The notes under the pieces were generated by a model that saw only the letters and a program-made list of their open reading frames with translations, was not told the DNA's origin and did not search any database. This document shows, one piece after another, positions 16,936 through 24,887 of a stretch of 64,000 nt of DNA. Position 1 is the first letter of the stretch. The number at the start of each line of letters is the position of its first letter. Both the position numbers and the translations under genes were made by a program. The stretch comes from Lentzea fradiae. Lineage in GTDB: Bacteria; Actinomycetota; Actinomycetes; Mycobacteriales; Pseudonocardiaceae. The DNA is taken from NCBI RefSeq assembly GCF_900100955.1, contig NZ_FNCC01000023.1, forward strand, positions 1 through 64,000. The letters run 5' to 3'.

Positions 16936-19020
16936 GTGCATGTACAGGATCAGCCGGAGCGGCAGCACTCCACGGACGTGAGCCGCTGGCGCCGTGCTGG
17001 CGGGTCGGCGGGTAACACCCGCGCGGCGGGGTCGGCTGCCTCTTGTCCGGAACACCTGTCACCGGACATGTTGCTGACGCTGCAACGCAGCATAGGCAAC
17101 GATGCGGTGGCCGGCCTCGTGGCCGCCCGGCGCGGCCACGAGCCTCCCGCCGATGCCGATCAACACCACCTCCAGCGTTCAGCGGTGCACGAAGTGCTCC
17201 GCTCCCCCGGACAGCCGCTGGATGGTCCGATCCGAAGCGAGATGGAGGCCAGGCTCGGGGCGGACTTCTCCGATGTCCGGCTGCACACCGATACCGCCGC
17301 GCGGTCTTCGGCGGCCGAAGTCGGTGCGCGGGCCTACACTTCGGGTGAGCACGTTGTCATCGGTTCCGGCGGTGGCGACCGGCACACCCTCGCGCACGAG
17401 CTCACCCACGTCATCCAGCAGCGCAGCGGTCCGGTCGCCGGCACGCCGACAGGTGACGGCCTCACGATGTCGGATCCGTCTGACACCTGTGAACGCGCGG
17501 CAGAGGCCAACGCGCGGCGCGTCATGGCGGGTGGCGCGCCACAGGTGCACGACCATGCCGGCGACGGGCACGTGAGGCACGCGCGTCACCCCGTGCAGCG
17601 GATGCCGCTCACCCAGTTCCAGCAGCAGGTCGGCGCGCTGGCGAACGATCCGGACTTCATCACCTTCTTCGAGATTCGGCGCGGACGGGAGGACCCGGCC
17701 GCAGTCGTCAACGACTCCACGCCCGGCTCCCAGAACAGACTCCAGCAGTTCGTACAACACCCGGACGTGACGACAGCCCTGGTGACCCAGTACATGACCG
17801 ACTACCAACAGGGCGCCACGGGCACGCGGCGCCAGCCGGCGAACCTGAACCAGCCCATGGTCGTCGGCCTGGAGATGGAAATGCGCAACGCGGTGCTCCA
17901 ATTCGAGGACGGGATGGCCAATGGCCAGGAGCTCGCGCACACCACCGCCGTGACCGAGGCCGGGCCGCCGGTGCTGAAGCTCGTGATCGAGGGAATGGAG
18001 CCCGGCGACCCCGCGATCGAACTCGTCTACGGTCCCCTCCCGCCGGACGACTACCGGAGCCCCGCGCTCACCAGCGCCAGGAACAAGCTCAAGACCGCCA
18101 TCCGCAAAGCGGGCACCATTTCGCAGCTCCTCCGCGACTACAACCGCTCACTGCAACAGGGAGATGAGCAGCGGTACCGATTGGTGGCGAGCCGGCCGCC
18201 GCGGTCCAAGAAGCAGACGGGCACGCCGAAGTTCAACACTCAGACCAACGTCTCGACTCCGTACTCCAAGCTCGGGCGAACGAATGCCCAGCCGGCGAGC
18301 GACTTCGGCGCGTTCTTCGAGCGCCCGACGCACCGGGCTGTGCACGCCAGGGCCAGGACGCAGGCAGCGGCCCTGGTCACCGCGATCACCGCGAACTGGA
18401 CCACGAACCACGCGGCCGGGGGTCCGCTGAACCCCGGCATCAACCTGGCCTCGATGCTCACCCACCTGCTGTACCAGGAGGCGATGTACGTCAACCACGA
18501 GCTGAGTCGGGAGCAGGTGGGCCACGACGACAAGCACTTCTTTCATGTGCTGCTGAAGCTCAGTCCGCAGGACGCGGTGATGACGATCCTCACCGACGAC
18601 GACGCCAAGCTCCTGCTCGCCTGGCTGGTCGACACCCACGCCGGGCCGCTGGCCGACTCCGTGATGACCACCTTCGGGGCCTTCAACAGCCCACGCACGA
18701 CCGTGGCCGTGGATGCCGGCGCCATCTACCGGTACCTGGTCGACGTGCTGGTCGCCCGGCTGCTCGCCGGTCAGCAGCTCCTGGCGGCGGCCGATGACCA
18801 GAACCGCACGTCCCCGGTCTTCGGCAACGCCCAGGAGGTCGGCGAGGTCACTCACGTCCACCCCCGCCCCAGCAACCGGGTGCCGATCACGACGGGCGGC
18901 CGGAGCTACTTCATGGTCGTAGAACAACGTGCCGCAGCGCACGAGGTCAACTCCCAGGCCGAGTCGAACCCCAGGGCAGCGGTGGAACAGATGAAGAACC
19001 TGCAGAGGCCGACCCGCTGA
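16936..19020 (+). CDS. DUF4157 protein with possible amidoligase-like C-terminal domain
   Basis: A 694-residue cytosolic protein without signal peptide. The N-terminus has a HLSPDMLLTLQRSIGNDAV motif. DUF4157 follows at ~residues 75-165: DFSDVRLHTDTAARSSAAEVGARAYT and the zinc-protease-like HTLAHELTHVIQQ (His154, Glu155, His158). DUF4157 marks proteins often found with extracellular contractile injection systems or as polymorphic-toxin carriers. The region from ~300 has VGLEMEM (Glu313, Glu315), then AIELVYGPLPP near 360 and a KFNTQTNVSTPYSKLG segment near 430. This order recalls the glutamate-cysteine-ligase/amidoligase fold and is inference only. GTG start with GGAGA 5 nt upstream. IS remnants lie on both sides; no injection-system structural genes are in the window. 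Confidence 0.75.
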   Translation: MHVQDQPERQHSTDVSRWRRAGGSAGNTRAAGSAASCPEHLSPDMLLTLQRSIGNDAVAGLVAARRGHEPPADADQHHLQRSAVHEVLRSPGQPLDGPIRSEMEARLGADFSDVRLHTDTAARSSAAEVGARAYTSGEHVVIGSGGGDRHTLAHELTHVIQQRSGPVAGTPTGDGLTMSDPSDTCERAAEANARRVMAGGAPQVHDHAGDGHVRHARHPVQRMPLTQFQQQVGALANDPDFITFFEIRRGREDPAAVVNDSTPGSQNRLQQFVQHPDVTTALVTQYMTDYQQGATGTRRQPANLNQPMVVGLEMEMRNAVLQFEDGMANGQELAHTTAVTEAGPPVLKLVIEGMEPGDPAIELVYGPLPPDDYRSPALTSARNKLKTAIRKAGTISQLLRDYNRSLQQGDEQRYRLVASRPPRSKKQTGTPKFNTQTNVSTPYSKLGRTNAQPASDFGAFFERPTHRAVHARARTQAAALVTAITANWTTNHAAGGPLNPGINLASMLTHLLYQEAMYVNHELSREQVGHDDKHFFHVLLKLSPQDAVMTILTDDDAKLLLAWLVDTHAGPLADSVMTTFGAFNSPRTTVAVDAGAIYRYLVDVLVARLLAGQQLLAAADDQNRTSPVFGNAQEVGEVTHVHPRPSNRVPITTGGRSYFMVVEQRAAAHEVNSQAESNPRAAVEQMKNLQRPTR

Positions 19021-19235
19021 CCCTCGGGCCCGCAGGTGACAGTCGGCGCGCTTGCCCTGCGAGCCGATCACTGGCCAAGGCTTTCACGTCCATCGCGAAC
19101 CCTTTCCCGCTCCCTTCATCACCCGCACGTCGGCAGGAGCGGACGTTCACGGCACGCCGAACCAAGAGCTGTCCTCACCACCGCCGCCGACTGAGGTTTC
19201 CCGGCGGCTCGGAGACCTGTGCGTGCCGAAAGTTA

Positions 19236-19434
19236 CGTCCGCGCAGGTGATGCAGCTCGACGATACTCGTGGAGGACTCCGCCGAGTCGGTCTGGTCGGA
19301 GTACCTCGAAGCGTTCGATCTGGTCGGGTTCGAGGGGTTGGGGTCGGGGCTCGCAAGGGTGCTGCGGCGGCGAGTGACCGGTGGGTGCGGTGCTGGTTGT
19401 GGTGCCGCTTGTGATCGCGCAGCGTGTGCCGGAG
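19236..19434 (-). pseudogene. C-terminal remnant of a DDE integrase-core (rve) transposase, frameshifted
   Basis: Reverse-strand sequence from 19434 reads LRHTLRDHKRHHNQHRTHRSL, the 'YN-x-HRPHRSL' signature near the end of rve-type transposases. After a single frameshift at about 19345 it continues LEPDQIERFEVLRPDRLGGV then LHEYRRAA, matching the 'RRDRLGGLIHEY' terminus of the same group. The catalytic core is gone. With the IS5 remnant at 16178 it brackets the DUF4157 gene. Confidence 0.6.
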
Positions 19435-19438
19435 GTAC

Positions 19439-19480
19439 TGCTGCTCGCAACAGGTGCAGGAATATCTGTTGCGAGCAGCA
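19439..19480. repeat. Perfect 15-bp inverted repeat
   Basis: TGCTGCTCGCAACAG (19439-19453) and CTGTTGCGAGCAGCA (19466-19480) are perfectly inverted around a 12-nt spacer. The repeat adjoins the transposase remnant. It may be a former element end, a recombination or operator site, or a terminator. Confidence 0.7.
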
Positions 19481-19582
19481 CAGAACATTCACGACTCGCT
19501 CCCGAATGAGCTCGTCCAGTTTTTCCATCGAATTCTGCGCTGCGGTGGGTCCAGGCCAGGACCGGCACCCGGGTCTCCACCA

Positions 19583-19617
19583 GAACAGGGTGCCGCACAG
19601 AGTGCGGCACCCTGTTC
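19583..19617 (-). terminator. Strong hairpin terminator of the small secreted protein gene
   Basis: A perfect 16-bp stem (GAACAGGGTGCCGCAC, 19583-19598, with its complement at 19602-19617) closes a 3-nt loop. It starts 11 bp beyond the stop codon of the reverse gene at 19628. Confidence 0.85.
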
Positions 19618-19627
19618 GTGCCGCCGA

Positions 19628-20086
19628 TCAGCGGCCGTCAGCTCCGAGGGTTCCCACGCCTCGGCTGGAGTCCGTACCCGCGAGGGCCGCCGCTCCCGGG
19701 CCGAGCAGGAGGTGACAGCCGTTGGTGCCGGTGAAGGTGCTCTGGGTCCCGGTTCCGGAGTTGCTCGCCACCAGCGATGCGTACGTCGTCTTCACGCCGT
19801 TGAACTGGAACTGCAGGATGCTCCCCGTCTGCGCCCAGACGCCGGACAGCGTCCCGGCCGTGAAGGTGCCGTTGCCGTTGAACGTGATCGACGTGCTGGA
19901 GTAGCTGCCCGTGCAGCCCCAGTCGAAGCGCAGGGTCGCCGTGCCGGGGGCGACCGCCTGGATGCCGATGCCGGGTGCGGCGGCCGTCGGCTGCGGCGCC
20001 GGCGCGGCGGAACTCGAGGTGGCAATCGCCGTGACGGCCAGTACCGCCCCCGCGATGCCGGCGAACAACTTTCGCTTCGTGCTCAT
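19628..20086 (-). CDS. Small secreted protein of unknown function (152 aa)
   Basis: The ATG at 20086 follows GGGGAGGG and opens a signal peptide (STKRKLFAGIAGAVLAVTAIA... SSAAPA, cleavage around residue 28). A Pro/Ala-rich linker follows, then a ~100-residue Ser/Thr/Gly-rich beta-type domain (GTATLRFDWGCTGSYSSTS, GVWAQTGSILQFQFNG) with two Cys that could form a disulfide. The pattern of a strand with Trp followed by FNGNGTF and GT/SG turns resembles small lipocalin-like or beta-barrel secreted proteins, but no family is claimed. It has its own terminator. It is divergent in purpose from, and separated by 83 bp from, the NB-ARC gene upstream on the same strand. Confidence 0.7.
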   Translation of the reverse strand: MSTKRKLFAGIAGAVLAVTAIATSSSAAPAPQPTAAAPGIGIQAVAPGTATLRFDWGCTGSYSSTSITFNGNGTFTAGTLSGVWAQTGSILQFQFNGVKTTYASLVASNSGTGTQSTFTGTNGCHLLLGPGAAALAGTDSSRGVGTLGADGR

Positions 20087-20169
20087 GAACCCTCCCCATT
20101 TCGGTGCTGGAAAAGCCAGCGACGCACAGCATGGGAGGCGGACGCCCCGGCTGGTAGGGCCCTTGGCCG

Positions 20170-21504
20170 TCAGAAACGTCGCTGACAGTCGGCCGCGTAG
20201 GCCCACAGCAAACTGTTCATCGTGAACTCACCCGGCCCCACCCGTTCGAGCACGCTCTTGCGCACGAGCACTTCCGTCAACCTCCCTGCCTGATCCGCGG
20301 TCGTCCTGGCGAGCGCGGCCACCCTCGCCAGGTCCAGCAGCCGGTCCTGGCACTCCCCGAGCGACCGGAAGAGTCCGGCCGCGTCCTCGGGCAGGCGTCG
20401 GTACGACCACGAGAACACCGACCGGATCGCCGTTCGCGGGTCGTCCCCCGCGTTCAGGAGGTCCAACCGGCGTTCGTCGTCCGTGAACTCACGAACCAGG
20501 TCGGCCAGATTGTCCACAGTGGAGGAGTTGGCCAGCTCGGCCGCGATCCGCAACGCCAGCGGCAGTCGTGCGCACCGCTCAGCCAACGCCTCGATCGCCG
20601 CCCGTTCGCGGTCGAACCCCGGCAGCAGCAGTTCTCGCATCAACTCGGTCGCCTCGGCGAGCTCGAGGACGTCCAGCCGCACGCGCCGGGCTCCGTGCCG
20701 GGCGACCAGCCCGGCCAGGCTGTCCCGGCTCGTGACGACGACGAGGCACGACGGGGTGCCGGGCAACAACGGCCGCACGTGATCGGTGTCGCGAGCGTTG
20801 TCCAGCACGATCAGCATTTTCCGGTCAGCCAGCAACGACCGGTACCAGGCCGCGCACTCCGACACCTCCGTCGGAACGTTCGCGGCCCGCACGCCCAGCC
20901 CGCGCAACAGCGACGCGAGCGCTTCGGCCGCCGGCATCACCGAGGCCGGGTCGTAGCCACGCAGGTCGATGTACAGGTTCCCGTCCGGGAACCGGTCGGC
21001 CACGCGGTGTGCCCAGTGCACCGCCAGCGCGGTCTTGCCGACCCCTGCCGTGCCGGAGATGGCCGCGGTCCTGGCGGCCTGGCCGAGTGGCGCCAGCAGT
21101 CCGCACAACTCCGCCTGCTGCCGGGTCCGGCCGACGAAGAACGGCACGTCCGGCGGCAGAGCCTTCGGGGTCGGCCGTCCCACGCAGTGACCCGCATCGC
21201 CCACTGGCTGCTCTGGCTCGAATTCCGCCCGCCGGCCGTCCTGCCACAGCGCGGCGAACTCCTCCACGTTCCCGCCGAGCTGACTGACCAGCGCGTGCAC
21301 CGTGTCCCACCGGGCCATCCGCGGCCCGGACAGCGCTTGGTGGATCGTCGTCGGATTGATCCCGTTCGGCCGCTGACGGCTGCGAGTGCTCCGTTGCAGC
21401 TCCCGCATGCTCGGATGCCCGGCGGCGGAATGCAGTGCGTGCAGGCGGTCGAAGAACGTTCGGACGGCACCTCGCGGCACCACCGGTTTGCGCACCTGAC
21501 CCAT
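20170..21504 (-). CDS. NB-ARC NTPase regulator with N-terminal XRE-like domain
   Basis: A 444-residue protein. Residues ~10-85 form a helical DNA-binding-like region (FFDRLHALHSAAGHPSMREL, then NPTTIHQALSG). The NB-ARC domain has Walker A SGTAGVGKTALAVHWAHRV (from ~residue 148), Walker B MLIVLDNARD, VVVTSRDSL, and a C-terminal ARC/winged-helix portion (LPLALRIAAEL; FSWSYRRLPEDAAGLFRSL). It lacks the TPR tail, like the protein at 6660-7982. The ATG at 21504 follows a G-rich Shine-Dalgarno and starts MGQVRKPV. Upstream extension to 21597 is open but lacks a ribosome site. Probably a stand-alone signalling or regulatory NTPase. Confidence 0.78.
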   Translation of the reverse strand: MGQVRKPVVPRGAVRTFFDRLHALHSAAGHPSMRELQRSTRSRQRPNGINPTTIHQALSGPRMARWDTVHALVSQLGGNVEEFAALWQDGRRAEFEPEQPVGDAGHCVGRPTPKALPPDVPFFVGRTRQQAELCGLLAPLGQAARTAAISGTAGVGKTALAVHWAHRVADRFPDGNLYIDLRGYDPASVMPAAEALASLLRGLGVRAANVPTEVSECAAWYRSLLADRKMLIVLDNARDTDHVRPLLPGTPSCLVVVTSRDSLAGLVARHGARRVRLDVLELAEATELMRELLLPGFDRERAAIEALAERCARLPLALRIAAELANSSTVDNLADLVREFTDDERRLDLLNAGDDPRTAIRSVFSWSYRRLPEDAAGLFRSLGECQDRLLDLARVAALARTTADQAGRLTEVLVRKSVLERVGPGEFTMNSLLWAYAADCQRRF

Positions 21505-22151
21505 CGGCCCCCCGATAAATCTGCGTGAGGAAACTACAGTGTCAGCGGAACGCGACAGTTGTCTATCCGGCGGATGTCCAGGAAAACGCTGGATCATTCA
21601 GCACAAGGGGATCCTCCGTCGGGGCAGCCAAAGGGGAAGACTCACGTGCAGCGCGGACTACCTGGCCGCGTTGCGGCGCCTCGGCACCTCGTCCTCACCG
21701 GCGTAGGACCTCCTGTAGCTGCCACGCGCGTCGTCGGAGACCAGATGCACCAACCCGTTGACGCGGTGGAACTTGGCTTCCATCACGTACCACTCACTGG
21801 ACCACCGCGGTGTGCAGAACTGGTCGTGGAAGGTGGCGAACCGGGTCGCGAGCGTCCTCAGTGGATCGTCGCCGGGTCCGATCACCGCCGAACGTTGCGT
21901 CGCACTCCTCGCCCGCGTGGCCGAGCGCGACTTCCTCCTCAAACTGCAGGTGAGATCGTCGTCCACTCAGGACGGTTCAAGTCGCCGCCGATCTGGTCTA
22001 CCGCGACAGGGTCCGCGGTGAGCCCATCCACCCCGAGCCCGTGCCCGGCACTGGCGGGGCGCCGTGTGACCACAGCCGCGCGAGTCACTGTTCCGGTGGC
22101 CACGACCACACGCCGGCCTGACCGTGAAGTCGGCCGACACGTTCCACACGG
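21505..22151. other. Intergenic region with a possible gene relic
   Basis: About 650 bp between two reverse genes. Part of it (21658-21966) holds the reverse frame listed next. The rest shows no gene, terminator or clear promoter. Confidence 0.4.
21658..21966 (-). pseudogene. Hypothetical frame, probably a gene remnant (102 codons)
   Basis: The C-terminal 75 codons (from VIGPGDDPLRTLATRFATFH to the TAG) have good third-position bias and a protein-like sequence (FCTPRWSSEWYVMEAKFHRV). The first 27 codons are poor, while another frame there looks more coding (EEVALGHAGEECDATF), suggesting a frameshift. No family is recognised, and there is no ribosome binding site. Confidence 0.3.
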
Positions 22152-23033
22152 TCAGCCCGGCAAGGTCTGCCGGGCGGTGGGACCCACCGGGCTGAACTGG
22201 GGGACGGTCGCGACCGAGGTCGCCGCGCGGACGAAGTCGGCGACCTGGCGGGAGGTGGAGTCCCTGGGCCAGGCGATCACGAGGGTGGACGGCTCGGCGT
22301 CGGTGACCGGGAGGCTCACCGTGCCCGGTGGCAGCCGGTCGCGGACCGACTCCGGGAGCACCGCGACCATCCTGCCGAGGCGGACGAGCTGCAGCAGCTG
22401 GTCGGTTCCGGTGACGGGGTGACCGGTCACCCCGGGACGGGCCTCCGGCCAGCGGGGCTGGGGCTGGTCGCGCAGGTCGGCCATCGACACCGAGGTCCCG
22501 CCGGCCAGCGGGTGGCCTTCCGGGAGCACCACGACCTGGTTCTCGACGTGGAGGTCGTCGCTGTCCAGGCCGGTCAGGTCGTTCTGCGGCCGGTGCAGCA
22601 GCGCGAGGTCGGCGCGCCCGTCGCGGACCATCGCGGCGCGTTCGCCGACGCTGAAGGCGAGGTCGACCGGAACGGCGCCGGGCACGGCGGCGTAGCGGTC
22701 CAGGATGGACATCAGCAGGCCCGCGTCGCCGCCGGGCTTGAGCGCCAGGACCAGGCGCGGGCTGGTCGCCGCCGCTCTGCGCGCCCGGCGGACCGCCGCG
22801 GCCATCGCGTCCAGCGCCAGGCGTCCCTCTGCCAGGAGCACCTCACCGGCCGCCGTGAGGCGCACGCCGCGGCTGGTGCGTTCCAGCAGGGCCACGTCCA
22901 TCCGCTGCTCCAGCTGGCGGATCGCTCTGGACAGCGGAGGCTGGGCCATGCCGAGCCGGTGCGCGGCCCGCCCGAAGTGCAGCTCCTCGGCGACCGCGAC
23001 GAAGTAGCGCAGCTCGCGGCTCTGGACGTCCAT
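22152..23033 (-). CDS. LysR-family transcriptional regulator
   Basis: A 293-residue LysR protein. The N-terminal winged HTH (LRYFVAVAEELHFGRAAHRL, then QPPLSRAIRQLE) spans residues 7-65; the effector-binding periplasmic-fold domain follows (LALLHRPQNDL, VVVLPEGHPLA, VRLGRMVAVLPES). Its start codon lies inside a perfect palindrome with T-N11-A spacing. It is divergent from the SDR gene at 23103 with a 69-bp gap, the classical arrangement in which LysR controls its neighbour and itself. Confidence 0.92.
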   Translation of the reverse strand: MDVQSRELRYFVAVAEELHFGRAAHRLGMAQPPLSRAIRQLEQRMDVALLERTSRGVRLTAAGEVLLAEGRLALDAMAAAVRRARRAAATSPRLVLALKPGGDAGLLMSILDRYAAVPGAVPVDLAFSVGERAAMVRDGRADLALLHRPQNDLTGLDSDDLHVENQVVVLPEGHPLAGGTSVSMADLRDQPQPRWPEARPGVTGHPVTGTDQLLQLVRLGRMVAVLPESVRDRLPPGTVSLPVTDAEPSTLVIAWPRDSTSRQVADFVRAATSVATVPQFSPVGPTARQTLPG

Positions 23034-23046
23034 ACCCTCAGGGTAT
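23032..23046. promoter_or_regulatory. LysR box (T-N11-A palindrome) overlapping the lysR-type start codon
   Basis: ATACCCT-C-AGGGTAT is a perfect 7-1-7 palindrome containing T-N11-A (23033 to 23045). It overlaps the regulator's ATG (23033-23031) and lies 57 bp from the divergent SDR start. It fits the autoregulatory recognition site of the LysR protein. Confidence 0.7.
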
Positions 23047-23102
23047 CGCGCGAGACCAGGCCGGTCCTGGCCCGCGGAGCCGGGAGGTGGTGCGGTGGGG
23101 AC

Positions 23103-23849
23103 ATGAGTGATGAAGCGACGATCGCGTTGGTGACCGGGGGGAACAAGGGGATCGGGCGGGCGGTCGCCGGCCGGCTCGCCGACCTCGGGGTGACGGTGCT
23201 CGTCGGCGCCAGGGACCTGGAGAAGGGCGCCGAGGCGGCGGCCGGGATCCGCGCGGCGGGCGGCACGGCGCATCCGATCGCCCTCGACGTGACCGACGAG
23301 CGCGGTGTGAGCGCGGCGGCCGAGGAGATCGCCGGGCGGTTCGGCCATCTGGACGTCCTGGTCAACAACGCCGGAATCTCCGGCGACCTCGGGGCGCAGG
23401 CACCGGGTTCGGCACGACTGGACGGGATGCGGGAGGTGTTCGAGACGAACCTCCTCGGCGTCGTCGCGGTGACCGAGGCGATGCTCCCGCTGCTGCGCCG
23501 CTCGCCCGCGGCGCGGATCGTGAACGTCTCCAGCGGCACCTCGTCGATGACCTGGACGACCGACGCCACCCACTACCTGAGCCGGATGCCCGCCACGCTG
23601 GCCTACCCGGTGTCGAAGGCCGCGCTGAACATGCTGACCGTCCAGTACGCCAAGGCGCTGGCGGGCGACGGGATCCTGGTGAACGCGATCGCTCCCGGCG
23701 CGTGCGACACGGACTTCGCCAAGGGCCTGCCGTTCCAGCTCACCAGGACAGCGGATGACGGCGCCGCGATCGTGGTTCGGCTGGCCACGCTCGGCCGCGA
23801 GTGCCCGACGGGCGGCTTCTTCGACGACAACGGCAAGGTGCCCTGGTGA
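23103..23849 (+). CDS. Short-chain dehydrogenase/reductase
   Basis: A 248-residue classical SDR: NAD(P)-binding TGGNKGIG near the N-terminus, LVNNAGISG, catalytic Ser in IVNVSSGTSS, and Tyr-Lys in YPVSKAAL, followed by NAIAPGACDTDF. The arrangement GARDLEKG after strand 2 (Arg after the glycine loop strand) suggests NADPH preference. It is likely controlled by the divergent LysR regulator through the palindrome at 23032-23046. It probably reduces a carbonyl compound; the substrate is unknown. It ends before a strong bidirectional hairpin. Confidence 0.9.
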   Translation: MSDEATIALVTGGNKGIGRAVAGRLADLGVTVLVGARDLEKGAEAAAGIRAAGGTAHPIALDVTDERGVSAAAEEIAGRFGHLDVLVNNAGISGDLGAQAPGSARLDGMREVFETNLLGVVAVTEAMLPLLRRSPAARIVNVSSGTSSMTWTTDATHYLSRMPATLAYPVSKAALNMLTVQYAKALAGDGILVNAIAPGACDTDFAKGLPFQLTRTADDGAAIVVRLATLGRECPTGGFFDDNGKVPW

Positions 23850-23852
23850 GGA

Positions 23853-24050
23853 TCAGCCGGTGGTGGTGCGGTCCTTCGCGCCGCCTCCGGCCGGCAGCGG
23901 GACGACTCGCTCGGTGAAGCCGGAGATGTGGTCGCGCGGCGCTTTGGACGCGGCTTCGGCGCCACCGGCCCGTGCGGCGGACAGGGCGGCGCGGTCCTGC
24001 TGGAGGAAGTCGCGTTCCGCGGCGTGCTGCTCGGTGGCGACGACCTGTGG
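23853..24050 (-). pseudogene. Possible C-terminal gene relic
   Basis: A reverse frame of about 65 codons before a TGA shows strong C/G third-position bias and reads VVATEQHAAERDFLQQDRAA, then HISGFTERVVPLPAGG. It has no start codon: the frame is opened by the aldolase stop beyond the hairpin. No family is recognised. It may be the tail of a gene whose front was replaced by the aldolase. Confidence 0.3.
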
Positions 24051-24053
24051 GTG

Positions 24054-24093
24054 CCCGGGCCCCTGCGCATCAGCGTGTGCGCAGGGGCCCGGG
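24054..24093. terminator. Bidirectional hairpin terminator
   Basis: A perfect 16-bp stem (CCCGGGCCCCTGCGCA, 24054-24069, with its complement at 24078-24093) closes an 8-nt loop. It sits between the forward SDR gene and the reverse aldolase gene, 5 bp after the aldolase stop. Confidence 0.9.
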
Positions 24094-24098
24094 GCGTT

Positions 24099-24887
24099 CT
24101 ACTCGTCGAGGAAGTCGGGCTGGAGGTTCACGATGTGGTCGTAGAGGACCTGGAAGCTGTACCAGGCCAGGTTCGGGTCGCCGAACCCCGCCCTGGCCGA
24201 CGCCGCCTGCTCGTCGCTCATCGGCACCAGCTGCCCCGCCGCGCGCGCCAGCAGCTGCACCTGCGCGCACCGGTCGAAGCTGATGAACCAGAAGGCGGCC
24301 TCGTCGATCGTCGCGCCGACCGTGATCAGACCGTGGTAGCGCAGCAGGATCGCGCGCTTGTCGCCCAGTGCGTCGGCGACCGCCTTGCCCTGCTCGGGGT
24401 CCACGGTCGGTCCCTCGTAGTCGTCGCAGAGGACGTGGTCGTTCCAGAACGCCGTCGACTCCTGGTCGACCGGCGCCAGTCCGAGCTTCAGGGCGGTGAG
24501 AGCCCTGGAGTTCAGGGTGTGCGCGTGCGCGGCCGCGTGGGCCTCGGGGCGCTGCGTGTGGATCGCCGAGTGGATCACGAACGCACTGGGGTTCACCGGC
24601 AGGTGGCCGTGCACCACGCGACCCTCGGTGTCGACGCAGATGAGGTCGGACACGCGGATGCGGTTGAAGGCGACGCCGAACGGGTTCACCCAGAAGCGGT
24701 CGTGGTGTTCGGGATCGCGGACCGACAGGTGACCGGAGATGCCCTCGTCGAACCCGTAGTGCCCGAAGAGGCGCACCGCCGCGGTCAGGCGGCGCTTGAG
24801 GTACGCGCGCTCCTCTGCGGGGTCATCGAAGACCGGCGGTTTGGTCATCGGCAACGCCTTGTCCGTTTCGGACAGATACGTGGTCAC
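24099..24887 (-). CDS. Class II aldolase/adducin-family protein
   Basis: A 262-residue protein of the class II (zinc) aldolase/adducin fold: FDEGISGHLSVRDPE, then the metal-binding HAAAHAHT His pair and a third His in LRYHGLITVG. The family includes fuculose/rhamnulose-phosphate aldolases and decarboxylases; this subgroup, with a long PPVFDDPAEER leader, is often found in degradation pathways and its substrate is not known. The GTG at 24887 has GAAGGGA 8 nt upstream but would overlap the upstream gene by 65 bp; the ATG at 24848 is an alternative. It is co-transcribed behind the FAD protein and ends at a strong terminator. Confidence 0.82.
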   Translation of the reverse strand: MTTYLSETDKALPMTKPPVFDDPAEERAYLKRRLTAAVRLFGHYGFDEGISGHLSVRDPEHHDRFWVNPFGVAFNRIRVSDLICVDTEGRVVHGHLPVNPSAFVIHSAIHTQRPEAHAAAHAHTLNSRALTALKLGLAPVDQESTAFWNDHVLCDDYEGPTVDPEQGKAVADALGDKRAILLRYHGLITVGATIDEAAFWFISFDRCAQVQLLARAAGQLVPMSDEQAASARAGFGDPNLAWYSFQVLYDHIVNLQPDFLDE

